A stretch of 64,000 nt of DNA from Treponema phagedenis (lineage in GTDB: Bacteria; Spirochaetota; Spirochaetia; Treponematales; Treponemataceae): positions 1,550,001-1,614,000 of the forward strand of contig NZ_CP042818.1 in NCBI RefSeq assembly GCF_008153345.1, given 5' to 3'. Of the stretch, positions 8,689 to 18,526 are shown piece by piece. A program made the translations under genes and the position numbers. Position 1 is the first letter of the stretch. The number at the start of each line of letters is the position of its first letter. Below the pieces are notes generated by a model. That model saw only the letters and a list, made by a program, of their open reading frames with translations, had not been told where the DNA came from and made no database searches.

Positions 8689-11382
8689 TCATGTTATTTG
8701 CAAGCGAAAAAAATCTTCTAATCGCTTCGCTTCAGTTACTTCATCATGCGGAATTAAAAGGTAAAGCCACGGTTTGCCGTTGTGTTGCTGTGTATAACCA
8801 GAGGCATGGCGGCACCATGTTACGGCTGCCTCGGCTTTTGCTGTAACTTCAGGACTGCTGATATCCGTGCGGGCTTTGGTTTCTGCCATTAAGATGACAT
8901 CATCAGTTTCTACCACAAAATCAGGTATGTATTCGTTAACATTAACGCCGAATTTATAGTAAATCATGAATTGCCCTTTAACAGGTTTAAACCATTTTTG
9001 GGCATCGCGCTCCAGAATAATAGCAAAACGGCGTTCGGTATCGGAATCAAATTTTTGTACCGGATAGAGGCATTTTTTAAAATAGCCGAATAGCAGTTGC
9101 TTCATGCGGCTAAGGTCTTGCGGTGTTTCTCTTATTGAATAAATTTTTCCATCCGATACAGTCGTATAATGACAGGGTTTTAGCGCAGTAAAACCGCGGC
9201 TGATTTTGGTTTCATACGATGCGGCTTTTTCCCAAAAGTGCTCCATCATTTGTGCGTGAATCACTTGAGCAAGTTGTGCACCGTACGTATCGAATATTTC
9301 ATGCAATTCATCCTCTGAATATTTTTGTGTTTGATAATAACGCACTGCCTGAGCGGATAAGTCATAGAGGAAATCCGCTTGAGTAAAATAATCTATGTCA
9401 TCAAAATCCATGAGTTTTTTGACAATATAATCTTCAAGACGTTTTTCACGAATACCGGTTTGGCGGCTTAAGGTAAATTGACGGTTATCCTCTGTAAGCT
9501 GTTGGCCAAGAATTTCGCGGTGTCCGGGTTGGAAATGAGGCAGTTCGTCAATGGTAAAATGATTAAAACCTGTTGTTACTTCACCGACCGGTTGAACAAT
9601 AATTCTTGGAATATCAATCGTTTGATCCACGATAAGCTGTGTTGCTTTGGCTACCACCTCGGCAATGTCCGATGCGGAATCAAGTGCTAATGCACTTTGA
9701 GGGGGATGTTGCTTTTGTATTTTCTCAATGATTTGTGCTTGGATTTCAGGCTGCAATAAAGCACGAGATGTGGGAGTTTTATCGGGGTTTGCTTCGTATT
9801 TAACTGCTTCCTCCATAACGGCTTGGGCAATGTGTTTTTCTGTTTCGGTATGAAAGACGGGTTGATAGGTAATAGACTGTGAAATGCCGGCTTGTTCTTT
9901 TTCATTCAGCCTGTTTACGAAGCTCAAACTATTTTCTATGTTACTGGATATTTCTACGCTGATTGTAGAATCATCATCACTCGGCGCATCTAAAATGATT
10001 TGTTTTAAACGTAATACCGAATCGCCTCTATTCGCTTCGTCAATAATTTCCTGAAAGCGATCGTGTGCAATAATATTCAGTCTATCAACTACTTCTACGC
10101 CGGTGCGTTTGCCGTAGGGAAGACGCAAGCCGCGCCCGATAGATTGTTCAATTAAAGTCCGCGCATTCGCTGCACGCAACGGCACAATCGTATAAAGATT
10201 GGTAACATCCCAGCCTTCTTTTAGCATATTCACATGGATAACAATCTCAGTCGGCTCATCAACGCTTTCTACTGCCAACAATCGACTAATCATTTCTTCT
10301 TCATCTTTGCCCGTTCTAGAAGAATCAACCTGAATCACTTTGCCGCGGTAGCGTCCGCTATAAAATGCGTCGGATTCCAATAATGCCAATAATTGCGCCG
10401 CGTGAGTGGTGTCGCGTGCAATGACCAACATAAACGGTTTAACGGCAGGAAGAGCATTTGAGTGAGCATAGGTCATCAATTCCGCTTTTGTGTGTTCGTG
10501 TACCCGTATGCCGTCTTCCAATTTAATTTTTTCAATTTCTGTAGGCTCGTAATTTTTGGCGTCAAAATTGCGTTGTGTTACAACCGCAGGAATTTTCACA
10601 AAGCCGTCTTCGATCGCGCGAGCGAGCGGGTAATTTACCACCACATTTTTAAAAGGGATAGGTTCTTTAGACGATTCGACAAAAGGTGTTGCGGTTAATT
10701 CCAAACCTAAGAGCGGGTTTAATTCGTTAATGGCGCGCATGCCGGCTTGTGCCCGATAGCGATGCGATTCATCCATCAATAAAACTAAATCATGTAAATG
10801 AGCAAGATAATTAAAATAGCTATCACCTAACACTTCTTGCATTCGTTTAATACGCGGCTCCTTACTGCCTCGGATTTCAGAATTGATTTTAGAAATATTG
10901 AAAATATTGATCTGTACTGGACTGAATAAATTACCGGAATAAATATCTTGCCGTAGATAATTATCACCGGTAATCACTCTCGGCGGATTGATCGAAAATT
11001 CCCCAATCCCTTTAAAAACATATTTAGGCGTGTTGGATGAAAAATCAGTAATCAATTTATCGTAAATGGTGAGGTTCGGTGCCAGTACAAAGAAATTATG
11101 AATGCCGTGGGCTAAATGTAAATAGGTAATAAATGCGCCCATTAACCGGGTTTTTCCTACGCCTGTTGCCAGCGCAAAACACAATGAAGGGAATTCACGT
11201 TCAAAATGTTGCAAGGCCGGAAATGCGGCTTTCAATTTTTCTAAAATCGTAGTGATATCCCGTTGCTGTTCCAATATTTCAGGGGCGGTGTCTAAGGCTT
11301 GTTTTAATGTAGCTAAACTTTCTACTTGCGGTGCGCGTAGGGACAAGCGACCGTTAATATAATGCTGTATTTTTTTAGACAT
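8689..11382 (-). CDS. res: Type III restriction endonuclease subunit Res
   Basis: The 897-residue Res subunit is the ATP-dependent translocase and nuclease of a type III system. It has Walker A ATGVGKTR at residues 72-79, a DEAD-like DESH box near 205, LTATPF (motif III) soon after, and SIGRGLRLP (motif VI) near 418. The C-terminal PD-(D/E)xK nuclease is visible as IPDFVV...ETKAR at about 815-835. It is the last gene of the operon, 77 bases after mod. All key motifs are intact, so it should be active. Confidence 0.92.
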   Translation of the reverse strand: MSKKIQHYINGRLSLRAPQVESLATLKQALDTAPEILEQQRDITTILEKLKAAFPALQHFEREFPSLCFALATGVGKTRLMGAFITYLHLAHGIHNFFVLAPNLTIYDKLITDFSSNTPKYVFKGIGEFSINPPRVITGDNYLRQDIYSGNLFSPVQINIFNISKINSEIRGSKEPRIKRMQEVLGDSYFNYLAHLHDLVLLMDESHRYRAQAGMRAINELNPLLGLELTATPFVESSKEPIPFKNVVVNYPLARAIEDGFVKIPAVVTQRNFDAKNYEPTEIEKIKLEDGIRVHEHTKAELMTYAHSNALPAVKPFMLVIARDTTHAAQLLALLESDAFYSGRYRGKVIQVDSSRTGKDEEEMISRLLAVESVDEPTEIVIHVNMLKEGWDVTNLYTIVPLRAANARTLIEQSIGRGLRLPYGKRTGVEVVDRLNIIAHDRFQEIIDEANRGDSVLRLKQIILDAPSDDDSTISVEISSNIENSLSFVNRLNEKEQAGISQSITYQPVFHTETEKHIAQAVMEEAVKYEANPDKTPTSRALLQPEIQAQIIEKIQKQHPPQSALALDSASDIAEVVAKATQLIVDQTIDIPRIIVQPVGEVTTGFNHFTIDELPHFQPGHREILGQQLTEDNRQFTLSRQTGIREKRLEDYIVKKLMDFDDIDYFTQADFLYDLSAQAVRYYQTQKYSEDELHEIFDTYGAQLAQVIHAQMMEHFWEKAASYETKISRGFTALKPCHYTTVSDGKIYSIRETPQDLSRMKQLLFGYFKKCLYPVQKFDSDTERRFAIILERDAQKWFKPVKGQFMIYYKFGVNVNEYIPDFVVETDDVILMAETKARTDISSPEVTAKAEAAVTWCRHASGYTQQHNGKPWLYLLIPHDEVTEAKRLEDFFRLQIT

Positions 11383-11459
11383 ATAATTATCCTTTAGTGG
11401 GTTTTAATAAGCGTGTAACATTGTTTGCAAAGAAAATAATAACATGCATTTTTCTGCTC

Positions 11460-13106
11460 CTATTCATCAAATAAACCAATTTGCTTTTCAGGCAGCTTAT
11501 CTTTTGATTGATTTTGATTTTCAGATTCAATTACTGCTTGCGCCAAAGGTAAATTCGCCACATTCAAACTGTAATCATCATGCCCCCATTCGCAGCGGTT
11601 TAGCACCATTTTCGGGATTTTTTTTAAGGAAAGATTAGGCCAGCGTTCCGCCGCCTGCTCCGCTGAAATGCCGCGCCACGCTGAACAACAAATTAATAAA
11701 CTGTTTTTGCCCACTTCATCGGATAAAACATGCAGCTGCTCAGGCGATAGGTTTTGCGTGGTAACGTAAATAAAATCCCGTTCGCTGGAAAAACCATGCT
11801 GCCACCAGAGCGTTTCAGAGGGCTGATACGTAAAACCTTCCAACTTTGCCAAAGCCGCAGCCAGCATTTCAGGATTGTATTCGGGGTTAATAACCGGATT
11901 ACCCCAGTGATCATTGACAATCAAGGTCGGCGCCAAGCGATAATAACGAAACCCGCCGCCGCCCTGCCAATTCACCGCCTTGGAAATGCCGCCCTGATCC
12001 GTGCCGTCAATCACTTTTTGTAAACGCGGGATAATGTGCGTATGACAATGCTCGCCCAGTTCTACCATAATCCAACGCCGCCCCATTTTATGCGCGACTG
12101 CACCGGTGGTGCCGGAGCCTGCGAAAGAGTCGAGGACGAGATCGCCGGGGTTGGTGGCTATTTGTAAAACACGTTCAATTAATTGTTCTGGTTTTGGAGT
12201 ATCAAAAGAAATGTCTTCAATTATCGAGGCTAAATGATTACTCGCATCACGAGTAGTTCCAGCCTCTTTGCCAAACCAAATACTTTCTGGCACTCGTCCA
12301 ACTTGATCGACAAGATAAATTTTTCTTAAAACTCTTGTTTCATCATCTAAGAAAGATATTTCTCCTGTCTTTACTTTTTCTTTAAACGTTTCTTCACTCC
12401 AGCGCCATCCATTCGGTGGTGGTTGAATTTCTTTACCACTTGGCGTTTTTACAACGTATCTAAGATTTTCCCTATAGTTAGGGCTTCTTACATCTCCTGA
12501 TCGCCAAGCACCTCGTGGATCATTATCAGGATTTTTATAATTAGTGTTATGTTCTTCAGTTCGTGGCAAAAGTTTGCGAACAAATAAATCAGAGTTTCTA
12601 TAAACTAAAATGTAATTATGATGCAACGAAAGTAATTTGGCATCATTTTTCCCTTGTATACTGTGCTGCCATACAATAGTTCCAACAAAATTCCCCCGCC
12701 CAAAAATTTCATCGCAAAGTACTTTTAAATAATGGGCTTCATTATCGTCAATGGTGATCCACAATGAACCGTCATCGGAAAGTAATTGTTTGATAATTTC
12801 CAAGCGATCACGCATTAAGCTTAGCCAAATGGAATGTTCCAATCCATCGTCATAATGGGTAAAGGCGCTGCCGGTATTATACGGCGGATCAATAAACACA
12901 CATTTCACCTTGCCTGAAAATTCTTGCTCCAAGGCTTTCAATGCCAAGAGGTTGTCGCCAAAAATCAGCCGATTATCAAACTGTGCATTTTCAGACCGCA
13001 CTTTAGCGTGATACGATTTTTCCGCATCTTCCAATAATATCCGAGCCTCTAGCTTCGGACGTTTTTCTTTACCTATCCAGGTTAGTTCCAGTTTTTGGTT
13101 GGGCAT
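11460..13106 (-). CDS. mod: Type III DNA adenine methyltransferase Mod
   Basis: This 548-residue N6-adenine methyltransferase has the beta-class order: motif IV DPPYNTG at residues 73-79 comes before the SAM-binding FAGSGTTG near 325. Mod sets the recognition sequence of the type III system, modifies one strand and forms the complex with Res. No simple-sequence repeat typical of phase-variable mod genes is seen. Gln/His-rich composition and somewhat higher GC than the neighbours suggest transfer from another phylum. kwaB ends 12 bases upstream. Confidence 0.92.
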   Translation of the reverse strand: MPNQKLELTWIGKEKRPKLEARILLEDAEKSYHAKVRSENAQFDNRLIFGDNLLALKALEQEFSGKVKCVFIDPPYNTGSAFTHYDDGLEHSIWLSLMRDRLEIIKQLLSDDGSLWITIDDNEAHYLKVLCDEIFGRGNFVGTIVWQHSIQGKNDAKLLSLHHNYILVYRNSDLFVRKLLPRTEEHNTNYKNPDNDPRGAWRSGDVRSPNYRENLRYVVKTPSGKEIQPPPNGWRWSEETFKEKVKTGEISFLDDETRVLRKIYLVDQVGRVPESIWFGKEAGTTRDASNHLASIIEDISFDTPKPEQLIERVLQIATNPGDLVLDSFAGSGTTGAVAHKMGRRWIMVELGEHCHTHIIPRLQKVIDGTDQGGISKAVNWQGGGGFRYYRLAPTLIVNDHWGNPVINPEYNPEMLAAALAKLEGFTYQPSETLWWQHGFSSERDFIYVTTQNLSPEQLHVLSDEVGKNSLLICCSAWRGISAEQAAERWPNLSLKKIPKMVLNRCEWGHDDYSLNVANLPLAQAVIESENQNQSKDKLPEKQIGLFDE

Positions 13107-13118
13107 AAATTTACTACC

Positions 13119-14072
13119 TTAATTAACTTTTGATTTTACAACAGCATCAAATATTTCATCATTAATCAGAGAACGCAACCGATCATTATTGAGTAATTTT
13201 AATAATAAATCTATAGTTTCTTTTTCAACAATAATTTTCCCATTTTCTACTTTTAATTGCCAATTTTCCTTCTTGTTTATCGCAATCAATTTATTGATAT
13301 AATTAGGTTGTTTATAATATCCGGATTTCAAAATAGAAGCCATTTTTCGCAAGTAGTGAAGATTATCTCCTATATGTTCATCAATTAATTCAATGTTCTG
13401 AAATATTTCAAGTTCTTTTAATTCCTTCAATAATTGATTAGACTTAGCTTTGATTCCTTCTCTAAAATTCATAGAACTTTCAAACTGACCTTTACTGGAA
13501 ATAAATATAGTTCCTTTATAAACAAAAAAATCATAATTTGGATAAACAGCAAATACATCTTTGTCATCCAAATCAACTAATATTTGGTTATAGAAAAATA
13601 CACTATTTTTAGCCTTTGCTTTTTTAGGTTGTGTATCCGCACTGATCTTCTTCCATGCATATAATTTTTTATTACCGCTTTCAAACAAAATTACATAAGC
13701 CCATGAATTGAGTAAATCAGAGTAAGAACTTACCCTATCATTATCAAGCCCTTTGCTAATTTCACTTTCAACTTTAGTAAAATCGGTATCATCTGAATCC
13801 ATGGTTAACAATACACCATCACCATCCGCATTACTGTAATCATAATTTTCTAGATGATATTTTCGATTTTGATTTTGTAGTTGTGTTTTCAAATATCCCT
13901 TAAATCTTTTTGGTAGCTTATCATCCATATCAACACGTAATGTTAAGTATATACTTTCTTTTTTAGATTTAGATACAGAAATTTTTCTTTTTATCAACCA
14001 AAAAGAAACCGACCAGTTATTAAAATTCGCATCTTTAATTTCATTTATTAGTTTATTAACTGTTTTGTTCAT
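13119..14072 (-). CDS. kwaB: Probable Kiwa defence protein KwaB (DUF4868)
   Basis: The 317-residue length matches KwaB, the DUF4868 subunit of the Kiwa anti-phage system. The middle holds a DUF4868-like core (ILVDLDDKDVFAVYPNYDFF, then YKGTIFI near residue 180) and the end carries LLNNDRLRSLINDEIFD, typical of the family as I remember it. KwaB is described as a DNA-binding effector working with membrane KwaA. Its ATG overlaps the kwaA stop (ATGA), so the two are translationally coupled. The identification rests on partial motifs, size and the partner; a profile search would decide. Confidence 0.72.
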   Translation of the reverse strand: MNKTVNKLINEIKDANFNNWSVSFWLIKRKISVSKSKKESIYLTLRVDMDDKLPKRFKGYLKTQLQNQNRKYHLENYDYSNADGDGVLLTMDSDDTDFTKVESEISKGLDNDRVSSYSDLLNSWAYVILFESGNKKLYAWKKISADTQPKKAKAKNSVFFYNQILVDLDDKDVFAVYPNYDFFVYKGTIFISSKGQFESSMNFREGIKAKSNQLLKELKELEIFQNIELIDEHIGDNLHYLRKMASILKSGYYKQPNYINKLIAINKKENWQLKVENGKIIVEKETIDLLLKLLNNDRLRSLINDEIFDAVVKSKVN

Positions 14073-14650
14073 GTTGTTTCCTTGTAATTTTTATAGTCTG
14101 AATGAGAACGAATATATAAATAGTGTGAAAGCCTATCTAAACAAATTTCCTCTCCTGCACTAATTGGTTTTCTTGTTATTACCATAGCTTGAATTTCTTT
14201 TCCTTGCCTCTTAAATGTACAATCAATTAGCATATAGCCTGCAATTGCTAAAATCGGGTTAATAAAAAGCGTTTGGGTCCGATAAGACATTATGAATAAT
14301 ACTGATAAAAATAAAACTATTGCTACCATAGTTTGCCAGTCACTCAAATCAATATCCATAAAAGAGAGCACATAAGGTATTGTATAACCGAACGTATCCC
14401 CAGATTTACTTGAAGCTTTGCTGATTGTAACCACCAAACCAGAGTTTATATTTTTTACCGTTAAAAGCATTACCAAACTACTTAATAGAGCTACTACTAA
14501 TAATATCAAACTGGTTATTGGTGAATTCAAGTAATATGGCATATTAAAATCTATTTGTTTAATTAACATAATAAGCATTAGTGGAGAATAAGCACTAATA
14601 AAAAGTATTAATGCTACAAAAGGTCTTAATCTTAAATATGAATTAGACAT
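14069..14650 (-). CDS. kwaA: Probable Kiwa membrane protein KwaA
   Basis: This 193-residue protein has four predicted membrane segments (about residues 11-30, 46-65, 105-122 and 127-143) and a polar C-terminal tail of about 50 residues. Four-helix topology, size and the overlapping downstream DUF4868 gene fit KwaA, the membrane sensor that detects phage attachment in Kiwa. The sequence itself is weakly diagnostic, so the call leans on context. Confidence 0.68.
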   Translation of the reverse strand: MSNSYLRLRPFVALILFISAYSPLMLIMLIKQIDFNMPYYLNSPITSLILLVVALLSSLVMLLTVKNINSGLVVTISKASSKSGDTFGYTIPYVLSFMDIDLSDWQTMVAIVLFLSVLFIMSYRTQTLFINPILAIAGYMLIDCTFKRQGKEIQAMVITRKPISAGEEICLDRLSHYLYIRSHSDYKNYKETT

Positions 14651-14677
14651 ATTTATTTACCGGCTCCCATCTTTTCT

Positions 14678-14836
14678 TTATAATAGCTTTTTTATGACTA
14701 ACAACCAAGCTTCAGTCTTCATATTCCCTGTTTCTAATTTTTCTTTATACCTTTCCATATCATCTGATAAAAATAATCCCTTTTTAATTAATATTGGAAT
14801 AATTAAATTGATCAATTCTTCATTTTGTGATTTCAT
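14678..14836 (-). CDS. 52-residue protein in the Kiwa operon
   Basis: The ATG at 14836 lies two bases after the stop of the KTSC gene and the stop lies 27 bases before kwaA. The product is short and helical with a hydrophobic patch (LINLIIPILIKKG) and a charged middle (DDMERYKEKLETGN). I do not recognise it. Tight placement between two co-directional genes supports it being real; it could be a small regulator or a membrane-associated partner. Confidence 0.5.
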   Translation of the reverse strand: MKSQNEELINLIIPILIKKGLFLSDDMERYKEKLETGNMKTEAWLLVIKKLL

Positions 14837-14838
14837 TT

Positions 14839-15069
14839 TTACCATTTCCTCTCATAATTATTTTTTACCACAGATGTAATATAAGAATTTAGACTTATGC
14901 CTTGTATTGCCAAATTTTTCATATGTTCTACCGCATATCTACCAGGTCTTCTATAAGTATATAAATAGTTTCTATATCTACCACTTTTAAATACAACATG
15001 AATAGCATCTTCAAATATTTGATAAGAAATAATATTTGAACTGCCTGAACAATTACGATATGGTCTCAT
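14839..15069 (-). CDS. KTSC-domain small protein, first gene of the defence operon
   Basis: The 76-residue protein fits the KTSC domain pattern: SSNI...Y near residue 9, then VVFKSGRYRNYLY, then a helical part ending SYITSVVKNNY. KTSC domains are small folds often linked to lysyl-tRNA synthetase or to mobile and defence genes; function is unknown. A strong GGGAGGTGA ribosome binding site precedes the ATG and no co-directional gene is near upstream, so the operon promoter should lie just above 15080. Confidence 0.6.
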   Translation of the reverse strand: MRPYRNCSGSSNIISYQIFEDAIHVVFKSGRYRNYLYTYRRPGRYAVEHMKNLAIQGISLNSYITSVVKNNYERKW

Positions 15070-15579
15070 TCATCTCACCTCCCATTCAATAAAAAATAAT
15101 TCTCTTTCACTTATTTCCTGCTGTTTTTTTTGGCAGTACAATTTTTCTTCCGGCATTGCAGCCATGGCGACGGTGCTGCGTATTTCTTTGATTTCCGGAT
15201 CGGTTTTTTAATTTCCTTTTATAGATTAAGCCCGCTGTTTCGAAATAATCTTTTCAGTCACTCTCTATCAGTCCTAAAGCCATTTTAAGAGCGTATAAAA
15301 TAGAATGCAAACATTGGTATACTTTTTTCCGTTATTCTCTATGCTCGTTCTGATTTAGTTAAAGAGTTTGACAAAGCTCTATCGTTTAAAACCCTTTGCA
15401 CGTTTTATTTACGGTTTTTTCTCTCTCTCCTTAAAATAGTTGTCATATGTGCTTTTCTGTTACTATATCACAAATCTCTTTTAATTACAATGTTTTTTTT
15501 AACGACCAAATTTCTGTGTTTATCGTTTAATCATTACAAACATTCTTAACACAACCGATCTTCTTTTCTTCCCGTATAT
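15070..15579. other. AT-rich intergenic region
   Basis: Between the ECF operon end and the defence operon start I see no gene, repeat or clear terminator. It should contain the defence operon promoter near its left end (minus strand), but no strong consensus is evident. Confidence 0.4.
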
Positions 15580-17055
15580 CTAATTTTCCCCATCCCTAAA
15601 AAAATTTTCTACCTTAGATAAAATCTCTTTTGTTCTGCCTCCATACCACTTTACTTTTCCCTTGTCTAAAAAAATAAAATAATTGCAACTTAGATTGATA
15701 AGTTCAGGATCATGGGTAATGACGAAAATTGTTTTTCCGATTTTGCTCAGCCTCTTTAACTCATTGGATACTTCCATCATATGCCGATAATCAAGACCGC
15801 TGGTTGGCTCATCTAAAATTAAAATATCCCGATCGGCGGCAATTGCACTTGCAATGGCAACCCTTTGTTTTTCGCCTCCTGATAAAGACATAGGATGCAG
15901 CTCCATAAATGCTTCTAAATGCAGCCTTTTTCCAATTTCACAAATGCGGCTTTCTGCGCCTTCTTCATCATCGTTTATGCTTATCGCGATTTCTTCCTTT
16001 ACGGAATCCGTAAAGAGCTGATGATTTACATCTTGCATCACCATAAAGCATTTTTTTATTCGTTCTTTTGCTCCAAAAATTTGATTTCCATACAGCAATG
16101 TTCCCTTCGCTTTTTTTACAAGCCCACACATGCAGTTGGAAAAAGTTGACTTACCCGATCCATTAAAACCTATAACGCCGATAATCCCATGTTGCGGCAG
16201 CTCTAACGAAGGAATATCTAAAAATTCTTTTTGATTGTAACTAAACTTTAGATTTTCGATTATAAAATTCTCAGAATTAAGTTTTTCTTCTATCATAATA
16301 TTATCAAATTCAACCGGGCTTAAATTGCGCAGTCCCATTTGGTTTAATTCTCGGTTTGATAATGATTGAAAATCTTCTTTTAAAAACTCTTTTTCGATTT
16401 TTCCGTTTTTCATGTAAATAAATCTATCGGTGAGCTCTTGTAAATACTCCAATCTATGCTCGGCAATCACGATGGTTGCCCCTTGAGCTTTCCACTTTCC
16501 AATTGTCTTTTTTAATGTTCCGATTGTTCTTAAATCCAAATTTGATGAGGGCTCGTCAAGAACAAATATTTTGGGCTCCATCGCTGCCGCAGAAGCGCAG
16601 GCGATTTTTTGTTTTTCTCCGCCTGACATGGAGAACAGGTTGCGGTCAAGCAAGTCCCGGATTTCCAAATCCGCAGACACTCTTCCGATTCGCCTGTATA
16701 TCTCTTCCTGTTCTATTCCGAAATTTTCACAGGCAAAGGCAATTTCGCCGGTAGAATCTATATTGAAAAATTGTGTTTTGGGGTTTTGAAATACTGAACC
16801 CACATGCTCGCTCAATTCGTTCATAGCATTTTCTGATAGCTTAATTCCGTTCACTGTCACTTCGCCGCTGAGCTTACCTTTATAGTATCCCGGAACAAGC
16901 CCGTTGATTAGTCTTGTAATTGTAGTTTTTCCGCATCCCGATTCTCCGCAAAGTACAAGCACTTCGCCTTTTGCTATATTAAGGCTTACATTGTAAACTC
17001 CTGCCGCCCTTTCATCGCTGTCATAAACAAAGGATACATTCTCAAGTTTAATCAC
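15580..17055 (-). CDS. ECF transporter fused ATPase (A1-A2)
   Basis: At 491 residues this is two ABC ATPase domains in one chain. Domain 1 has Walker A GESGCGKTT at 37-45 and signature SGGEKQK near 144. Domain 2 has Walker A GFNGSGKST near 297 and signature LSGGEKQR near 392. Energy-coupling-factor transporters normally use two such ATPases, here fused, to drive vitamin or metal uptake through the T and S subunits encoded upstream. It starts four bases after ecfT ends. Confidence 0.9.
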   Translation of the reverse strand: MIKLENVSFVYDSDERAAGVYNVSLNIAKGEVLVLCGESGCGKTTITRLINGLVPGYYKGKLSGEVTVNGIKLSENAMNELSEHVGSVFQNPKTQFFNIDSTGEIAFACENFGIEQEEIYRRIGRVSADLEIRDLLDRNLFSMSGGEKQKIACASAAAMEPKIFVLDEPSSNLDLRTIGTLKKTIGKWKAQGATIVIAEHRLEYLQELTDRFIYMKNGKIEKEFLKEDFQSLSNRELNQMGLRNLSPVEFDNIMIEEKLNSENFIIENLKFSYNQKEFLDIPSLELPQHGIIGVIGFNGSGKSTFSNCMCGLVKKAKGTLLYGNQIFGAKERIKKCFMVMQDVNHQLFTDSVKEEIAISINDDEEGAESRICEIGKRLHLEAFMELHPMSLSGGEKQRVAIASAIAADRDILILDEPTSGLDYRHMMEVSNELKRLSKIGKTIFVITHDPELINLSCNYFIFLDKGKVKWYGGRTKEILSKVENFFRDGEN

Positions 17056-17059
17056 GGGA

Positions 17060-17791
17060 CTACCTCCTATAAATTGCTAATACGACAAGAAAAATCGAAA
17101 TAAGGAGAAAGAGAAAATCATGTTTTCCGAATTTTATATTGACAATAGTCGTGCGCTTTTCAAGTCTGCCAAGTCCTCGGGTGAGGGCAGCGGCAGACAA
17201 TTCGTCACTGATTTTAACCACAGATACCATAAGCGGTATTGTTACGTATTCTAAAAGCAATCCCTGATTTTTCCAAAAACGTTTTGTGCCGAAACCTATC
17301 TCCCTCATTTTCATAGCATTCCTGATTGCTCTATGCTCTTCAGCTAAGGTCGGTATAAACCGAAAGGCTACCGCCATTGGGATTATAAAATTATTTGAAA
17401 CATGCCATTTTACCATTGAGGCTATAAATTCGTTGGTCTTGGTAGATTTTATAACGTAGTAACCCAGCATAAAAATCGGAAACAATCTTATAATAACAGC
17501 ATTTAAAAGCACCGAAATCATATTGAGTAGGGTAGGTAATACGTAAATATCCTTCGTAAAATTCGCGATAACAGCCAACCCGAACAAGCCGCCGTAGATG
17601 AGGGCTGTTCGGAATTGTCTGTTTGATAGTAGTAACATTATCGAAATCAGTGTTATTACAATATTTATAAATAAGTCTTTATGTACAAAGGTCATGAATG
17701 TAGTAATAAAGACCATAAATAGAATTTTTGTACGAGGATCCGGATTAAATCCGTGTTTTTCCGGTGGTTGATACACCTCGTACTTTTCCAT
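17060..17791 (-). CDS. ecfT: ECF transporter transmembrane T component
   Basis: This 243-residue membrane protein has a DPRTK motif at its N-terminus (residues 18-22), five or six hydrophobic segments and the paired Ala-Arg-Gly-type coupling helices of EcfT; SAAALTRGLG near residue 206 is the helix contacting the ATPases. Its start overlaps the end of the S component gene, which indicates coupled translation. Confidence 0.85.
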   Translation of the reverse strand: MEKYEVYQPPEKHGFNPDPRTKILFMVFITTFMTFVHKDLFINIVITLISIMLLLSNRQFRTALIYGGLFGLAVIANFTKDIYVLPTLLNMISVLLNAVIIRLFPIFMLGYYVIKSTKTNEFIASMVKWHVSNNFIIPMAVAFRFIPTLAEEHRAIRNAMKMREIGFGTKRFWKNQGLLLEYVTIPLMVSVVKISDELSAAALTRGLGRLEKRTTIVNIKFGKHDFLFLLISIFLVVLAIYRR

Positions 17792-18375
17792 TAAACAATA
17801 CCTGCTCTCGTGAAGTGTTTTTTAAGCATCTTCCTTCCTAAATTTGCTCCAATTATTGCACCAACCAGCAATATTGCTATTCCTACAAGACCCATCCACC
17901 ATGGCATATATTTTGCCAGAGCACTTGCGTATTGGCTTCCCATTTGTTGCTCGACTCCTGCCATATAAGTGTCTGCCATAATCCACATCGGCATTTGACA
18001 GCCAATCAATCCGCATGAGAATATCCAAAATCCTATGACATCCATTTTAAAGCTTTTGTAATCGCCGGATTTTAATATTAAGTCTGCGGCGATCCCGCAA
18101 ATAATATATCCGACAGGTGCCAACCAAGTGTAGCCCATAAAATACCAGAAGATTCCCAAAATTGCCGCCATGATACTAACCATGCCGAATTTTTCAACTT
18201 TCGTTAGAAATAACATAAACGGAATCCCTGTTACAACGGGTAATACAACATACATTGCAGGATATAGAATCGGAATTGCATTCATCATTCCTACAACGAA
18301 AAAAACGACTAGGTATATCGCAGTGTATACACCTACATTGATTAAATCTTTTGCATTAAAGCTTTGTTTTTGCAT
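17791..18375 (-). CDS. ECF transporter S component, Trep_Strep (MptD-like) type
   Basis: The 194-residue protein has six hydrophobic segments and the N-terminal pattern of the Trep_Strep integral membrane family (KDLINVGVYTAIY, then GM.NAIP..YP). It is the substrate-binding S subunit of the dedicated ECF complex. The ligand is unknown. The family is shared by treponemes and streptococci, which supports the taxonomic assignment. A palindromic operator lies about 95 bases upstream. Confidence 0.82.
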   Translation of the reverse strand: MQKQSFNAKDLINVGVYTAIYLVVFFVVGMMNAIPILYPAMYVVLPVVTGIPFMLFLTKVEKFGMVSIMAAILGIFWYFMGYTWLAPVGYIICGIAADLILKSGDYKSFKMDVIGFWIFSCGLIGCQMPMWIMADTYMAGVEQQMGSQYASALAKYMPWWMGLVGIAILLVGAIIGANLGRKMLKKHFTRAGIV

Positions 18376-18467
18376 ACGATGCCTCCATAAAATTATATAT
18401 TTTCCAAGAGCTTGCTCTTTCTCTTGCCTGTGTAAATTTGTGATAAATGCCTTTTTTTAATATCGTA

Positions 18468-18493
18468 ATAACATAGTTAGCTAACTTAGTTAT
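18468..18493. promoter_or_regulatory. Palindromic operator of the ECF operon
   Basis: The arms ATAACATAGTTAG and CTAACTTAGTTAT pair at 11 of 13 positions with no spacer. It lies upstream of the S component gene and shares the GATAACT/AGTTATC element with the site upstream of the tetR gene. Confidence 0.65.
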
Positions 18494-18526
18494 CATACGG
18501 GTTAAAAAAAAGAGAATCTATCTTTT

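Noticed and set aside
11460-13106. Phase-variable mod repeat tract
   Set aside because: No tri-, tetra- or pentanucleotide repeat tract is present in the intact mod gene.
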